A model generated the notes under the pieces. The model saw only the letters and a list, made by a program, of their open reading frames with translations, was not told the origin of the DNA and searched no databases. 64,000 bases of DNA from Anisus vortex (Eukaryota; Mollusca; Gastropoda; Planorbidae), in NCBI GenBank assembly GCA_949126835.1, contig OX421506.1, positions 29,014,941-29,078,940 of the forward strand, read 5' to 3'. Shown piece by piece: positions 1-11,300 of the stretch (its first letter is position 1; each line of letters starts with the position of its first letter). Position numbers and translations under genes: made by a program.

Positions 1-157
1 AAATAAAGATACAAGATACAAATACAGTCACACATTCTTCATTCATTGGTGAGCACCGCAATGAGCCAGGATTAATTGTAGTTTATAGGTTGGAGCCATA
101 GTGAATAAGTGCCATGGCACCAGGCTGAGCGCTGGCGCTTCTAGTGAGTTTACCACA
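1..157 (-). repeat. 3' LTR fragment (minus-strand element)
   Basis: Nearly identical to 4232-4389, and ends at the same inner-boundary sequence TTTACCACA on the plus strand (minus strand TGTGGTAAA). Beyond 157 the two copies diverge at once, which fixes the LTR edge. Near-identity of the two copies implies a fairly recent insertion. Confidence 0.9.
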
Positions 158-176
158 CCATCCCCCCTTTTACGAG
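158..176 (-). other. Polypurine tract of the minus-strand LTR element
   Basis: On the minus strand the bases directly before the 3' LTR read AAAAGGGGGGATGG. This is a typical plus-strand priming tract at the expected place. Confidence 0.75.
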
Positions 177-272
177 ACAATTAGTCAGGCGTGCAATTGT
201 CTGTTTTACTATAAACTTACGGTACTAATCCTAAGCTAGGCGAACCCAACGAGAGAAGAGTATGTCTATTGT

Positions 273-655
273 CTATTTGCTACCAGTTCTGTTATTTCTG
301 TTCCATGTCCGTTTGAGGGGTCCCCCGAGGTCTATGGGGACCCCTTGAAATGGAGTTCCCCCCTCCGGCTGCCGTGATAACGGTACGGGTGGGGTGTAGT
401 GGTTCCGTGATGTGAGTTTGCACAGGTGGCGGTTTACTCCCACATGCATGCCTGGCCAGAAGTAATAATGTTTTATCTTACTGAGAGTGGCATTCTGGCC
501 CCGACGACTCCGCCCGACGGAGTCATAAGCGGCCTCTATCACTTGCTTACGGTAGGGGGAGGGGACTACTAATTGATTTCTTATTGTCCCATCTTGTAGG
601 GGCACCTGGCGGTATAACAGCTGTCCATTGAGTGAGTAGTGGCCTGCTGATCTTG
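273..655 (-). pseudogene. Integrase N-terminal zinc-binding domain remnant
   Basis: Minus-strand reading resembles the start of Ty3/gypsy integrase. Recognisable pieces are LLYRQ, RNQLVVPSPYRKQV, TLSKIKHYYFWPGM and a later GTPFQGVPIDLGGPLKR, which matches the beginning of the catalytic core with its first Asp. The first zinc-ligand His looks replaced by Tyr (AAYDSV) and the CX2C pair is lost around CKLTSR, so the zinc finger is broken. The frame is shifted by one from the upstream Gag-protease frame and runs out soon after the first core Asp. Nothing of the remaining core follows before the polypurine tract. It is a remnant with no expected activity. Confidence 0.75.
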
Positions 656-666
656 GTTTCCCTTTG

Positions 667-2565
667 TTAGGTCTTTGCTTCGTTTAGCAGCCTTTTTAGG
701 GTAGGGTCCTCCTGTTGTGCCTTCAGGAATTCTTGATGGGACGGGTTTAAGGTCAGCTGGGTGGCGCTAGGTTCGGGGTGTGTCCGGGCGGCCACCGACG
801 CGTGGGGAGGTGGGGATCCATAGTGACATGGGGTAAAGTACTTCTTGCCTAGAATGACTTCATACGGCAGGTCTTCTCGCACTGCTAATGTCGCTAACCC
901 GGTAAATTGGGCTGATTCAATGTGCACTAATGCCGTGGGGAGCGTTTCCACGTGGCCCCATATGCTCTGAATTTGGACAGTGTCCCCGGTGAAATCGGAG
1001 TCGCGGATATATGCCCGTTTGGCTATGCCTTCTGACTCACAGCCCGTGTCGAACAAATATGAGGCGAGTTGATTATTGATTTTTAGTTTCTCCGTAGAGT
1101 TGCTATGGGTCCGGTTCAAGGGCCCGGAGCCTGGGGCGCCACTTGGGTAAATCGCGGCGGCGAAACCCAGTAGGGCGGGCTGACGGGTGTTGGGTTCTCT
1201 TCGCGGTCGCTCTTGGCTTACCGTTCGAGGGGATGTAGGGTGGCGCCCGTCTTCGTACGTAACGGGGCGCCCTAAGTACTCGGCGTACTCAGGTGTAAAG
1301 TAGCGGGGGTAGGGCGTTTCTGCCTCTTGCTCCGACAGACCGTTAGTAGAGTCTGGTCCCGAATGCATGGTAGGTGTCAGAGCACAGAACGCTCCTGCGG
1401 GGAAGAAAGGGGTGGGGCCGCCTCTGGCTTTCTCGTGAGCCGACGGATTTGTGGGCCCAACGGGGCGGGGTTCTCCACGTGGATTCTGGGGCCGATGTTG
1501 GCCGAAGTTAGACGTGCGTTGCTGGGGAGTGGGGGGGCTTTTTGGAGTTTTGTGCCTGTACGCCTCCTCTTTGTTTTTCTCCTGCCTATGGTGATGTGGG
1601 TGAGAGGGGGGGGGGTTGGCAAACTCATCCTTGTGGGCCAACATATATCGATCGGCGGCCACGATAACCTCGTTTAGTCCCTCTAAGCCCCATTCGGCTA
1701 AGAACGTTTTAACGGTTCTGGGCATGAGGGACTGTAACTGCTCTGAAAGAATCAGATCAATTAAGCCTTCATATGTCCTATCCTGATTTGCTAATTCAAT
1801 CCATTTGTTAAGGTATTTCCTTAGCCTGTCTGCCAGCTCTCTGATTGACTCCCCCTCTTCTAGTCTGGCTGACCTGAACATACTCTGAAACGCCCGTGCG
1901 TTTAACTCAAATTTGTTAAGCAGGGCATTTTTGAGTTGTATATATGGGTCCTGATCGGAGGGGCTTAGTTTAGCGTAGACCTCGTAGGTGTCTCCCCTGA
2001 GGGTGTGTACTAGGTTCCTGCACCAGGACTCGCGAGGCACGTCGTGGTACGCCATAGCCTCCTCAAAACGTGTGAGGTAGGTATCGAATTGTTCTTGATT
2101 TGGTAAGAAGGTGTCAGTCCAGACGGGCACATGGCGCCCGTTTGCAAAACCGCTATGAAGGGAGCCGGTTGGGGAAAGGGGTGGGTCGTCTAATTGCCTG
2201 TTTCTACCTGCAATTTCTGCTAGTCTAATCTCTTTGTCTGTCTCTAGTTTTTTTATTTCTAGCTCTGCCTGTCTAATTTCTCTCTCCCTCTCTAGCTCTG
2301 CCTGTCTAGTTTCTCTCTCCCTCTCTAGCTCTGCCTGTCTAGTTTTCTCTCTATCTTCTAGTTCTAATTCTAGTTTCTTCAAGTCGTCCTGTCGACGTTT
2401 TCCCTCTATCTCTAATTCTAGTTCCTTATCCCTTCTCTCTCGCTCTAGTTCCCTATCCCTTCTCTCTAACTGCTCTTGGACGTATTTATACACCTCGTCC
2501 CCTTGGAGATTCAGTGCTATCGCTTCTTCCCTAATGGCCTTACGAAAGTTAACCAGCTCTGCCAT
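667..2565 (-). CDS. Gag-protease polyprotein of LTR retrotransposon (632 aa)
   Basis: Residues about 20-128 form a strongly charged coiled coil with repeated RQAELEREREI-like heptads. Residues about 145-315 resemble a Ty3/gypsy Gag capsid region (FDTYLTRFEEAM, LKNALLNKFEL, ESIRELADRLRKYL). A Pro/Arg-rich stretch follows, and I do not see an intact CCHC knuckle. An aspartic protease follows with D506-T507-G508 and a late VILG motif near 570-573. The C-terminus (EFLKAQQEDPTLKRLLNEAKT) is the linker that in gypsy elements sits just before integrase, so Gag-protease joins this linker without RT or RNase H between. The frame is open for 632 codons. The start Met lies 0.7 kb inside the 5' LTR, as expected. 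The role would be capsid formation and maturation. The annotation as coding is good, but current expression is unknown. Confidence 0.82.
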   Translation of the reverse strand: MAELVNFRKAIREEAIALNLQGDEVYKYVQEQLERRDRELERERRDKELELEIEGKRRQDDLKKLELELEDREKTRQAELERERETRQAELEREREIRQAELEIKKLETDKEIRLAEIAGRNRQLDDPPLSPTGSLHSGFANGRHVPVWTDTFLPNQEQFDTYLTRFEEAMAYHDVPRESWCRNLVHTLRGDTYEVYAKLSPSDQDPYIQLKNALLNKFELNARAFQSMFRSARLEEGESIRELADRLRKYLNKWIELANQDRTYEGLIDLILSEQLQSLMPRTVKTFLAEWGLEGLNEVIVAADRYMLAHKDEFANPPPSHPHHHRQEKNKEEAYRHKTPKSPPTPQQRTSNFGQHRPQNPRGEPRPVGPTNPSAHEKARGGPTPFFPAGAFCALTPTMHSGPDSTNGLSEQEAETPYPRYFTPEYAEYLGRPVTYEDGRHPTSPRTVSQERPRREPNTRQPALLGFAAAIYPSGAPGSGPLNRTHSNSTEKLKINNQLASYLFDTGCESEGIAKRAYIRDSDFTGDTVQIQSIWGHVETLPTALVHIESAQFTGLATLAVREDLPYEVILGKKYFTPCHYGSPPPHASVAARTHPEPSATQLTLNPSHQEFLKAQQEDPTLKRLLNEAKT

Positions 2566-2993
2566 GGTATGCTGTGGCGCTAAATGGCTCCTAACCTAAA
2601 CTGTCCCTTAATCCAGACAAAAAGCGGTACTCACCAGGTTTATTTCTCAGTCTTCCACACACTCGCACTCTTGTCCCTCGTTGCGTTGTCGACTGGGGTG
2701 ACGACACTGGTCTCGTTGATTGGTGTTGATGGTGGAGCGGCCTATAGCGCACTGGTTAATCAGAGTGAATAGAAGTTCAAGTGCTAATGAATGTTATTGT
2801 TAATTTTAGCGCTAGGCACTAGCGACACAGGGGCGTGTCTGGTACACTGGTAATCTGGAACGCTGGAACAAAGCGTCTTGAAGCGGCTAAGGGCGAGCGT
2901 TGCCCCGTTGCTAGCTTTTGCTAGCGATGTACGGTAGCCAGGCACTGGAACACTGGAACAGTTAGCAGAATAGTCTACTGGAGCAGGCGACAC

Positions 2994-3180
2994 CGAGTGT
3001 CGGAGCTGTGATGGCGCAGGAGCAGGTGACAGAAACGTCGGAGTGGTGGTAGCGCAGGAGCAGGTGACGGAACGTCAGAGCGGTGATGGCGCAGGAGCGG
3101 GTGACCGATTGTCAGTTCTATGGTTGCGCAGGAGCAGGTGACCAAGTGTCAGAGCTGTAATGGCGAAAGAGCAGATGATA
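2994..3180 (-). repeat. About 38-bp imperfect tandem repeats in the retroelement leader
   Basis: Four to five degenerate copies of a unit containing GCGCAGGAGCAGGTGAC followed by GTCNGAGCNGTGATG. It lies between the Gag start and the 5' LTR, so it belongs to the 5' untranslated leader. Confidence 0.7.
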
Positions 3181-3250
3181 TCGAGTGTCGAATTCTGTAC
3201 TGTGGTAGCGGTGTCCTGTTGGAATTTCAGCAAATGGAGTGAGCCCCCAT

Positions 3251-3262
3251 CTAAGGGTGCCA
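3251..3262 (-). other. Possible primer-binding site
   Basis: Minus strand reads TGGCACCCTTAG seven bases after the 5' LTR edge (TGTCATCACA at 3270). A TGG-start sequence at this offset fits a tRNA primer site. I cannot name the tRNA. Confidence 0.5.
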
Positions 3263-3269
3263 AGTTCAA

Positions 3270-4389
3270 TGTGATGACAATAGGCCCAGGCCTGCAGGGT
3301 GTTTGCAGAGTTTCTGATCCCGGCGAGGTCCTCAGGTGTAGCGTGGCGGGCACTCTACGTGGTTATTTGGCTCGTGTAGAGGCTGATTATTATGATGTCA
3401 CAGTGAAGTTTGGGCCTTAGAATTATTTATATTTTAGTCCGTTATCCCGCTTGGCTGGCGGGTGCTGTAAGCCTATTGAATAGAGTAATTTTTACTACTA
3501 TATGACACGAGTGCTAGTATATGAGCAGACACAAGAACAATGATTGATTCAATGCTGGGATGAGTTTCAAATCCTGTTTATTTAGGCATAAACGATAGAT
3601 AGCAGAAGTTAATCCATAACACAAATTTACAGTGTAAACAGTATATATATTTGGATCGACCGAAGACTGGACTGTTTCGTTCCGAGTCTAAGGCCCCAAT
3701 ACCCGTTTCTTATTTCTATCTTAAACCAAGACGTGCCCTCTGTGGGGGTAGGGGCAAGGGAAGGGGGGAAGAGGGCGGTCGGGGGAGGGATACAAAAGCT
3801 CTTTGATACCATACATCCCGACGAGGGCTGTTGCGTATGTGTCAGTTTACGGGGGAAGAGTTTGGGGGAGGGGTTTCCCTGGCCACCTGGGCCGACTGTA
3901 ATAGATTTCGCGTGTAGACGCAACTTGCTTATCTTGACCAGTGGTCATTAGCCGAGAGAGGGATCAAAGGGAGGGCTTGACGAGGGGGGGGGGTTAGACT
4001 GTACATACAAGGGGGTTGGCGAGGGTGGGGGGGGGTGTTTAGACTGTACATACAAGGGGAGTGTAAACATGTTAAATATATACAAGGGCAGATAACTAAG
4101 CTTGTATAATAATATAAGGAATATATATATATTGATGCATGTACAACAGTTATAGTTATAATATAAGGAATATATATATATTGATACATGTACAACAGTT
4201 ATAGAAGAGAGTAAGTACATTCATATATACAAAATAAAGATACAAGATACAAATACAGTCACACATTCTTCATTCATTGGTGAGCACCGCAATGAGCCAG
4301 GATTAATTGTAGTTTTCTAGGTTGGAGCCATAGTGAATAAGTGCCATGGCACCAGGCTGAGCGCTGGCGCTTCTAGTGAGTTTACCACA
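3270..4389 (-). repeat. 5' LTR (about 1.12 kb)
   Basis: On the minus strand it begins TGTGGTAAAC and ends TGTCATCACA, giving TG...CA ends with short inverted TGTGRT termini. The right edge is fixed by comparison with 1-157. It contains two internal tandem duplications: a G-rich unit ending TTAGACTGTACATACAAGG (about 3985-4060) and a unit of about 55 bp with AATATAAGGAATATATATAT (about 4110-4205). These are likely unstable parts of the LTR. Confidence 0.8.
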
Positions 4390-6083
4390 TGTGCATATTT
4401 TTTTGTTGTTGAAAATCAATGTTTTAATTTATTGGTAAAGTAATTTTTAAGAGATAATGTATTTTTTTTTCGAATTTTGGGATATAATAGGAGCTCCATA
4501 TTTAAAAATAAATAAATTAAGGAACTTTAATCAGGTGTGGTGTTCAAATTCGAGCCACTTTAAAATGATTTGTATAGCGCGCAAAGTGTTGAGTTTAAAA
4601 GGGTTAAAACAGGAGCTAATGGGAAATCTTAAACTAAATCAGATATTTTCTCAAGTTTTTAAAAATTGTTTACAGAAAGTATCAACAGTAAAGCTAGATT
4701 AAATACAAACAATAATTGACCTAACTACACAATGAAATGGTAAAACAGGAACGAGAGAGTGAGCTGTTAATTTTAAACAACCCAATGATTTTTCGGCATG
4801 TATTATAGCCTACACACTAATTTCCAATTTTTCACGACAAGGCCAGCAGACCAGAGATAACTTGGAAAAGGTCATGCGAAGAAAATGTGCAGCAGTGCGG
4901 CATTAATAGGTGGGTAAAAGTCCGCTGAATACAGTTGGGCAGAGGTCTTTTGTTCCACAGGAATACAAGAAAATAATTCAAATCAAAATAGACAATGGTT
5001 GTATGAAAAAAACAACAACGTTACATTCTACTTGTTAATTAGCTCGTTAGCGTACAGAGGAATATTTTTTTAAAAAGTTGTTCTATGTAGAGAATAACAT
5101 ATTGAAAACAAAAAGAGAAAATAAAACTTATTCCTATATTCGGGCTGGAGTAATCCCGTCGGACCAAACTGATCCATAGCATTTGTTGAGCCAATGGGGA
5201 TTTCATTAATATTGCATGCAGAAGATTTTAAACTCTGACAATGTTTTCATGCCTGTAGTATTGGGAATTGGGAACTTAAAAAGACCCAACATATAATATA
5301 TAACTTTAGATGCGATATATTTAAAAGACTATCATTAACAGCATTACAGTGTAAGCTGGGAATAAATAACTTCATGTCCTCTAGTTGGTATTTTGTTATA
5401 GTAAGTAATAATTTCTTATTCCAAACATATTTTAAAACCAACATACCTGTACATAAGTTTTCTTACTATAAAATATACCTCTTTAATTTTGAGGAAGCGG
5501 TGATCTAGGGGCAGCGCGTTCGAATTGTTCTACAGCCAGGCTTATGTGCTGACCACACAATCCTCTTAAGTCACAAGCCCCATGAGCTAACATGCGCTGA
5601 AAAGGATTCTTCGTTTCTATTTTATTTTGGTACTAAAAGTGGGTTGCCGCGATAAACGTTCTATCCATAAGGGTGGAGGCTCAGTTCTGAAGGTCATAAG
5701 GTTTCTTCCGAACAGGTGGTGAAGATATAAAATTAGAAACATCACGGAAGATATATCCAATGTGAAGCAAGCAATGACACGGTATGCCTCGGATAGGAGT
5801 CCCCCCTCCACACCGTGTTGAGCTATGAAAGCTTTGTTTAAAAAAAGAGAAGAATGAAGCTCTAGATTCTTTTCTTGTGGAGGCCCGTTCAACTGTCTCG
5901 CGGTGTGAATTCACGCAAAAAAGGTTCTCAACACAACTTTGCGTGCACCGGAATAATGCGATGAAGCAACCCATACGACTGGACAACGGCAAACATGGCA
6001 AACATGCATGGACTAATATTATTTGCTTAAAAACTGATTATAGAATCCGGAAAACTTGCAGAAACTACAACAAACAACAAAAA
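4390..6083. other. Unassigned AT-rich sequence
   Basis: No gene, long repeat or recognisable element. Short ORFs in all frames have no recognisable motif. A weak B-box-like GCGTTCGAATT near 5518 may be an old SINE trace. Confidence 0.5.
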
Positions 6084-6466
6084 TCTATAATATTGCAAAA
6101 TGTTCCATGATCTATTTTAAGACTTCGGTAGCCATAGAACATCTATAATATTGCACAATGTTCCATGATCTATTTTAAGACTTCGGTAGCCATAGAACAT
6201 CTATAATATTGCACAATGTTCCATGATCTATTTTAAGACTTCGGTAGCCATAGAACATCTATAATATTGCACAATGTTCCATGATCTATTTTAAGACTTC
6301 GGTAGCCATAGAACATCTATAATATTGCACAATGTTCCATGATCTATTTTAAGACTTCGGTAGCCATAGAACATTTATAATATTGCACAATGTTTACTGA
6401 TCTAGTTTACGACTTTTGGTGAAGAAATAATATCTATAAATATGGCAAATGTGTCATGTTCTATTA
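6084..6466. repeat. 58-bp satellite array, left part
   Basis: Units starting TCTATAATATTGCACAATG occur at 6084, 6142, 6200, 6258 and 6316, exactly 58 bp apart and almost identical, then diverged units to 6466. Each unit contains TTTTAAGACTTCGGTAGCC. Related sequence resumes at 18808, so the array was split by the hAT-like insertion. Confidence 0.92.
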
Positions 6467-7254
6467 AATAGATTCTCAACCTTTTTCAGCCCACAGCCCC
6501 TTTAAAAATACACATTTCCGCTCACCGCCCCCACACCTTTATTTTAGCGTTCATTTCCCCCACCCCTCTGGAAGTTAAAGGGTCAATATAGTTTCCATAA
6601 TTTTTCTTAGGCCGATTTGATTTGTGTGCTTATTTATAATCTTTAGAAAAAACTGAAAAGGAAACATACTGTAAGAATTAATAGATCAAAAAATTTACCT
6701 AAACAAGACACTTAAAAAAATCAATATTAATAATATTATTGTGAATCGTATGCCTGGTGTGTTGCTAGTAGTTTTGTTTATATTTGTTTCAATTTTGGTT
6801 GCAAAAGCCTTATATATCCACGCTTCACTCTTTGCAGCTTGTTATTCTTTTTTTGACAACCAAATGGTATTAGCATAAAATCCACTTACCACAAAAGAGG
6901 GTGATAAGAATGCAATACTAAAATTGTTGCCAAAACTCAAAGACCTAGAGAAACTGATTTTCTCCCAAAGAATCGTATTTGCTTTTCAAAAACTCGAGCA
7001 CCGAATCCAAGTCTCATACATTATATTTAAACGGTCATCTTCTGCTCTGTGTCTCTGTGTGCAATAGCCATCGCTTGTACTTCTCGTCAATGAACAATGA
7101 ACATTATTTATTTTGCAACATAGTACATAAGTACAATAAAGACATAGATCTAGTCAAAGACATAACAAGAAAATTTTAAAATTGGCTAACAATAAAAAAT
7201 TATATCAAACAATAATGGTAGTACATAAATTAATAATAATAATGTAATCTAAAT

Positions 7255-7313
7255 CAGGGGTCGGCAACCAAAGGCACGCGTGTCAAACTTGGCATGTAGG
7301 GCGATTTTCAATG
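7255..7313. mobile_element. End of CAGGGGTCGGCAACC-type hAT element
   Basis: CAGGGGTCGGCAACC followed by GGCACGCGTGTCAAACTTGG matches the left end at 26200 and, inverted, the right ends of the 200-bp MITEs in this window. The following sequence (7567-8560 and 9952-10340) stays collinear with 26280-27020. Confidence 0.75.
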
Positions 7314-7566
7314 GTAATGGTAATTTATATAGCGCTTCTATCCATGCTATTTTAGCATGCTCAGTGCGCTCTAGAGGACTATTAATCTGTGAGAGGTTTA
7401 ACTGCTGCCGGTTAAGCGCTCCTGATAACAACTCAATATTAACGTCATCTAGTCCCAAAACTCCTGTAGGGCGACAGGGATCTGCCGGTGGCGGGGATAA
7501 AACCCGCGACGTGTCAGGTGTTTTTTTGGTTGACAGTCCGGTGAGCTAACCACACGGCCAGCCGGC
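7314..7566 (-). mobile_element. tRNA-derived SINE, family 1, LINE-C tail
   Basis: Minus strand starts GCCGGCTGGCCGTGTGGTTAG (A-box region), followed by a B-box with GTCGCGGGTTTTATCCCC, and ends with a tail matching the 3' end of the LINE at 8562-9951 (AGCGCACTGAGCATGCTA, ATGGATAGAAGCGCTATA). The flanking direct repeats TTCAATG (7307-7313 and 7567-7573) are a 7-bp target duplication, so both ends are fixed. Confidence 0.88.
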
Positions 7567-7639
7567 TTCAATGATACGCGAGAGATCTCCAAGATGTGTT
7601 TTTTTTAATTGATAACAACAACAACAACATTTTCCGGCT

Positions 7640-7795
7640 CCGAATGAGGAAAACTGACAGTTGAAGCCGATGTTTTTGAATGACGGAAACTGACTGTTGA
7701 AGCCGATGTTTCTGAATGAGGAAAACGGACTGTTGAAGCCGATGTTTCTGAATTAGGAAAACGGACTGTTGCAGCCGATGTTTCTGACGCATTGC
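7640..7795. repeat. About 36-bp tandem repeat, four copies
   Basis: Four near-identical units of GAATGAGGAAAACGGACTGT followed by TGAAGCCGATGTTTCT inside the hAT-like element. A single version is present in the related copy near 26322. Confidence 0.85.
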
Positions 7796-8561
7796 AGTGA
7801 TTTTAACTTGCATTTACATTTGCACTGGAATGTATTTGCATTGAAATTGGACATATCTTGTCGTGAAAACCATTTAAAAAAAATTAACTACATGTACATT
7901 CCTATGTTAAAGAATATATTAAGATAGATAGTTGGACTTTTTCAGAAGTACACCGAAGCACTCAAAGCGGAGTTTTCTAATCTAAGGCAAAACTTTCAAA
8001 TTTGACTCATTTTTTTTTATACCACACCAATCCTAACTGGTTTGATATTACTACAACCTTCTTAGATGCATATCTTTTTTTAAGTTAAGGAATATTGGCG
8101 ATTTTAAAACGGAGCAAGTTGAATTTTAAACATTTAAAACATGGGCATCAAAATGTGCCCATTTGCGGAAAAAATCTGTGAGGAAACTGCTTAGGAAAGT
8201 CATCTGATATTCTCAACTGATTGGCATTCGCTCCTTTAGGCCTACTTTCAGCCTTACAACAGTGAACAGATTTTATTGCACATCAAAGCTGTTTTAAGCA
8301 TACAAAGAGGTCACCTACACTTGACCGCTTAATTGATACAGACTAATTACATTTATACGAGTTTTTAAGCTCATCTTGTTTAATTAAACATAAATATAAT
8401 TAAATTGAAAACAACTTTATTTGTATTATTAATTTAGAAATATAAGAGACTTATTTAATAGCACTATAGTATGCAATTTCTGTAATTATTAATGTTTAAA
8501 ATATAAACTCCTTAAATGGACAAACAATTAATGTAGAAAATCCTTATTTACAACTGTTTAA

Positions 8562-9951
8562 GAAGAATAAGAATGGGCATTTCTATAGCGCTTCTATCCA
8601 TGCTATTAAATTAGCATGCTCAGTGCGCTCTTGGTGTGATTTGCAGTGGAAGGTGTATTAGCCAAAGAGAAAGGTTCTTTTTAGAAGTTTTTCTTGTCCC
8701 AGATTCTCTCAGTGTCTGAATTAGACTGTTCCATAAAGAAGGCGCCACTGACTCAAATGAGCGCACTCCCAGGTACTTTTTTCTGTGTCCATCCAAACTA
8801 GGAGTTTTGAGGAGTGACTGTGTTGACGATCGCAGTTCCCTGGATGGTTCATGCCTTGAGATAAGCTCTCGAAGAAAGAAAAGAAAGAGGACTTTATGCA
8901 TCCGTATGTAATGGACATAATTTTGTGCTCTATTCGCTTCATCACCGGGAGCCAGTGGAGATCTCTTAGTGTTGGGGAGATATGATCTTGCCTCCTCACT
9001 TCCGAAACAATGCGCGCCGCGGTGTTCTGCACTCTCTGTAATCTCTGCAGCTGGTTCTGGGGCAAACCCCACAGGCAACTATTGCAGTAATCCAACCTTG
9101 ACTGGATAAGAGAGACTGCTACGGTATTGGCCGTCCTTCTATTGAGCTGAGGTCGCAGCTGACCCAGGGCACGTAGATGAGACGAACAAGCCTTAACCAC
9201 AGCACTGATATGTGGAACCATTGATAATTTATTATCAATAAAAAGGCCAAGGTCTGTAACCGTGTTGGACAACGTTATCTCGGAAGCCCCAACCTTAATC
9301 GTAGTAATAGAGATTTTCCGAAGACTGACATCAGAACCACAGATAATTGCCTCTGTCTTGTCATCATTTAATTTAAGTCGGTTTGCAGCCATCCATGAAT
9401 TAACTGTTTGACAGCACTCCTCCACATCACCAACAGCAGCAGCGCAGGCAGACGAATCAGGGCGAAAACTCCTGTAAAGCACCGTGTCATCTGCAAAAAA
9501 ATTACGAGATACACAATGGCTCTCGATAATTTTGCTAAGCTTACTTGTATACACGGAGAATAGGACGGGCCCTAAAACTGAACCCTGCGGTACCCAACAG
9601 ATAAGAGGAGTTTCTTGTGAAGAGGCCAGATTGACTATAACTCGCTGAGTCCTGTTGGTCAGGTAGGATCTGAACCAACGAAGAGCAGTCTCAGTGATGC
9701 CAACCTCATACTGAAGTCTTGACAGGAGTATTCCATGGTCAATGACATCAAATGCAGCGCTAAGATCTAGTAGGACTATGAGTGTCAGATCACCACAGTC
9801 CGCACTACAAAGAACATCATTCATGAAACGAAGTAGTGCTGTCTCACAGCTGTGTCCAAGTCGATACGCTGATGAAACTTATCCAGTAGGTTATTATTGT
9901 TTAGATGCCGGACAAGCTGATTTGACACAACTTTCTCCAGAAGTTTTGATA
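8562..9951 (-). mobile_element. 5'-truncated LINE copy (LINE-C, CR1/L2/jockey-like)
   Basis: Bounded by TGTTTAA direct repeats (8555-8561 and 9952-9958), and the related hAT copy near 44270 shows the uninterrupted site. The 3' end carries a hairpin-like tail (GAGCGCACTGAGCATGCTAA and ATGGATAGAAGCGCTATAG) that is shared by some SINEs here. The 1.39-kb copy holds only the RT and C-terminal part, which is typical 5' truncation. Confidence 0.87.
8620..9951 (-). pseudogene. LINE reverse transcriptase, C-terminal half (broken)
   Basis: Minus strand encodes RT motifs in order: KLLEKVVSNQL; LLDLSAAFDVIDH with the first catalytic Asp; VPQGSVLGP; FFADDTVLY with the catalytic Asp pair; then thumb-region sequence including LHWLPV. 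The main open stretch is 8721-9824. A frameshift near 9870 separates it from the upstream finger sequence. A second near 8930 moves the C-terminal part (LDGHRKKYLGVRSFESVAPS) into another frame. The endonuclease is absent through 5' truncation. The catalytic box is intact but the protein is broken, so I expect no activity. Confidence 0.88.
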
Positions 9952-10539
9952 TGTTTAACGTAAATTATTTTAATCCTCTAATAATTAAATTGTGTTATGA
10001 ATGCCATTATGTTAAATTTATATAAAGAAATAATAACTAGTCAGTAATATTTGTTATATTACAAAACAGAACTTGTTTGGCATCACTATTGAATCAAATA
10101 CGGAAACATTTTTTTTATTAAAGGGAGATAGTTAACCCGTTTCATTTGACCTAATATTTGTAATGTTATTTTGTGTTTTAAAAAAAAACAAAAAAACAAA
10201 AAATGGTTTACAATTTATAACTTTTAAATGATCAAACTATAAATAGTATTGGAAAATTATATAAATATTATTAGACTACAGAATGTATATGTATATTTTC
10301 AAACATTATATTAACTACCCAGTTTGTATGACTACTACGTATCTATTACTCTTATCGATGATTGAACCATAGAAATATCGGCATAAACTCATTAAAGAAC
10401 ATCTCCAGTAAAACTGAGATCAAAATATCATTAAATATTAGCACCTAAAGACATCACAATTTTCTTTAAAACTGGATGAGTCCACGCTACCAGACAATCA
10501 AGCTTTACTTATAGCTTACAATTATTTGAGTACAGTGAT

Positions 10540-10622
10540 CGGTCGGCGGCAGGGATAGAATCATAGAATCCGCTACGTGTCCTTTGACAGTCCGATGAAC
10601 TAACCACAAGACCAGCCGGCCG
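10540..10622 (-). mobile_element. SINE remnant (family 1 head)
   Basis: The minus strand begins CCGGCTGGTCTTGTGGTTAG, the SINE A-box region, then decays. The same remnant sits at the matching place (44755-44816) in the related hAT copy, so it predates their separation. Confidence 0.65.
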
Positions 10623-10703
10623 CACACTGCACACCATTCTTGTCTAATATGGACCCCTACTTCTTCGAAAAGTCCATGCGATTCCTATTTCTTATTAGTA
10701 TAT

Positions 10704-10824
10704 TATTATTACTGCGCGTTTGGTTATACGCAAGTCAAACCGCGACTCAGGCACCGCCCTTCTACGCTCGTTCCATTGGCTCCCCGTGAAAGCCAGAATT
10801 AAGTATAAAGTGGCGCTACTTTGC
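10704..10824 (+). pseudogene. LINE-A fragment, part 1 (RT C-terminal region)
   Basis: Plus strand reads SFHWLPVKARIKYKVALLC, the conserved post-RT motif of CR1/L2/jockey-like LINEs. The reading frame is interrupted by the LTR element at 10825 and resumes at 18107 in the same frame once one target-duplication copy is removed. The left edge is set by the empty site near 44881 in the related hAT copy. Confidence 0.82.
10820..10824. other. Target site duplication of the LTR element, left copy
   Basis: TTTGC here and again at 18102-18106, immediately outside the two identical LTRs. A 5-bp duplication is usual for LTR-element integrase. Confidence 0.9.
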
Positions 10825-11278
10825 TGCTATGAAGCCATTAAATAATATATAGGTAGTAACTATATTAATAATTAAAAAGTCGAAATAAAACCCATTTTTG
10901 GATATTAAGAAAACCTATATCGGAAGTAGATATAGTTAAGTGACGGTCCATGCGGCCGGCAGTCTTTCTCATAACTCACAAGGAACGCAGGCAGTATTTT
11001 AGACTCAGGAGAAATAAATAAAATTGTGTATTATGTTGATACTATAAAGCTATATTTGTTCATTGGATGTGAAGTGTCAACTGTTAATGAATTGTTATTA
11101 AATTATATGCTGCAATAAGTCGTTCATTTATTATTTACAAGTTTGGAAGTTATATTGTGGTGATGTCGTCCATTTTGATGTTCAAATCAATCAAATAATT
11201 CAGCTACTGCAACTCAAATACTCTGAGAAGACTGGTGGTAATGTTTGATAGTCCAATAATAATAATAGGACATCAACA
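10825..11278 (+). repeat. 5' LTR (454 bp)
   Basis: Begins TGCTATGAAGCC and ends GGACATCAACA. Comparison with 17648-18101 by eye finds no difference. It contains AATAAATAAA near the middle, a possible polyadenylation signal. Confidence 0.95.
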
Positions 11279-11282
11279 GGTT

Positions 11283-11300
11283 TGGTGGCAGCTAACGGAG
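11283..11300 (+). other. Primer-binding site
   Basis: TGGTGGCAGCTAACGGAG starts four bases after the LTR. TGGTGGCAGC-type sites are common in Ty3/gypsy elements. The primer tRNA is not assigned. Confidence 0.7.

Larger units (their letters stand above)
1..4389 (-). mobile_element. Ty3/gypsy-type LTR retrotransposon lacking RT, 3' LTR cut by window edge
   Basis: A minus-strand element. The sequence at 1-157 recurs at 4232-4389 with one small difference (near 92 versus 4312), which defines two LTRs. In minus order it has the 5' LTR (3270-4389), a possible primer-binding site, a repeat-bearing leader, a Gag-protease frame (667-2565), a decayed integrase zinc-binding piece (273-655), a polypurine tract and the 3' LTR. 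Only about 500 bp lie between the end of the protease frame and the 3' LTR, so RT, RNase H and the integrase core cannot be present. It is therefore a deletion derivative. The left LTR continues outside the window, so the target duplication cannot be checked. Confidence 0.88.

Noticed and set aside
1327..1677. Plus-strand ORF opposite the Gag frame
   Set aside because: Antisense shadow of the Gag-protease frame; no recognisable motif.
2234..2599. Ser/Leu-rich plus-strand ORF
   Set aside because: Antisense of the Gag coiled coil.
6084..6466. Possible CRISPR-like array (regular 58-bp repeats)
   Set aside because: No spacers: repeats are contiguous and the sequence is eukaryotic.
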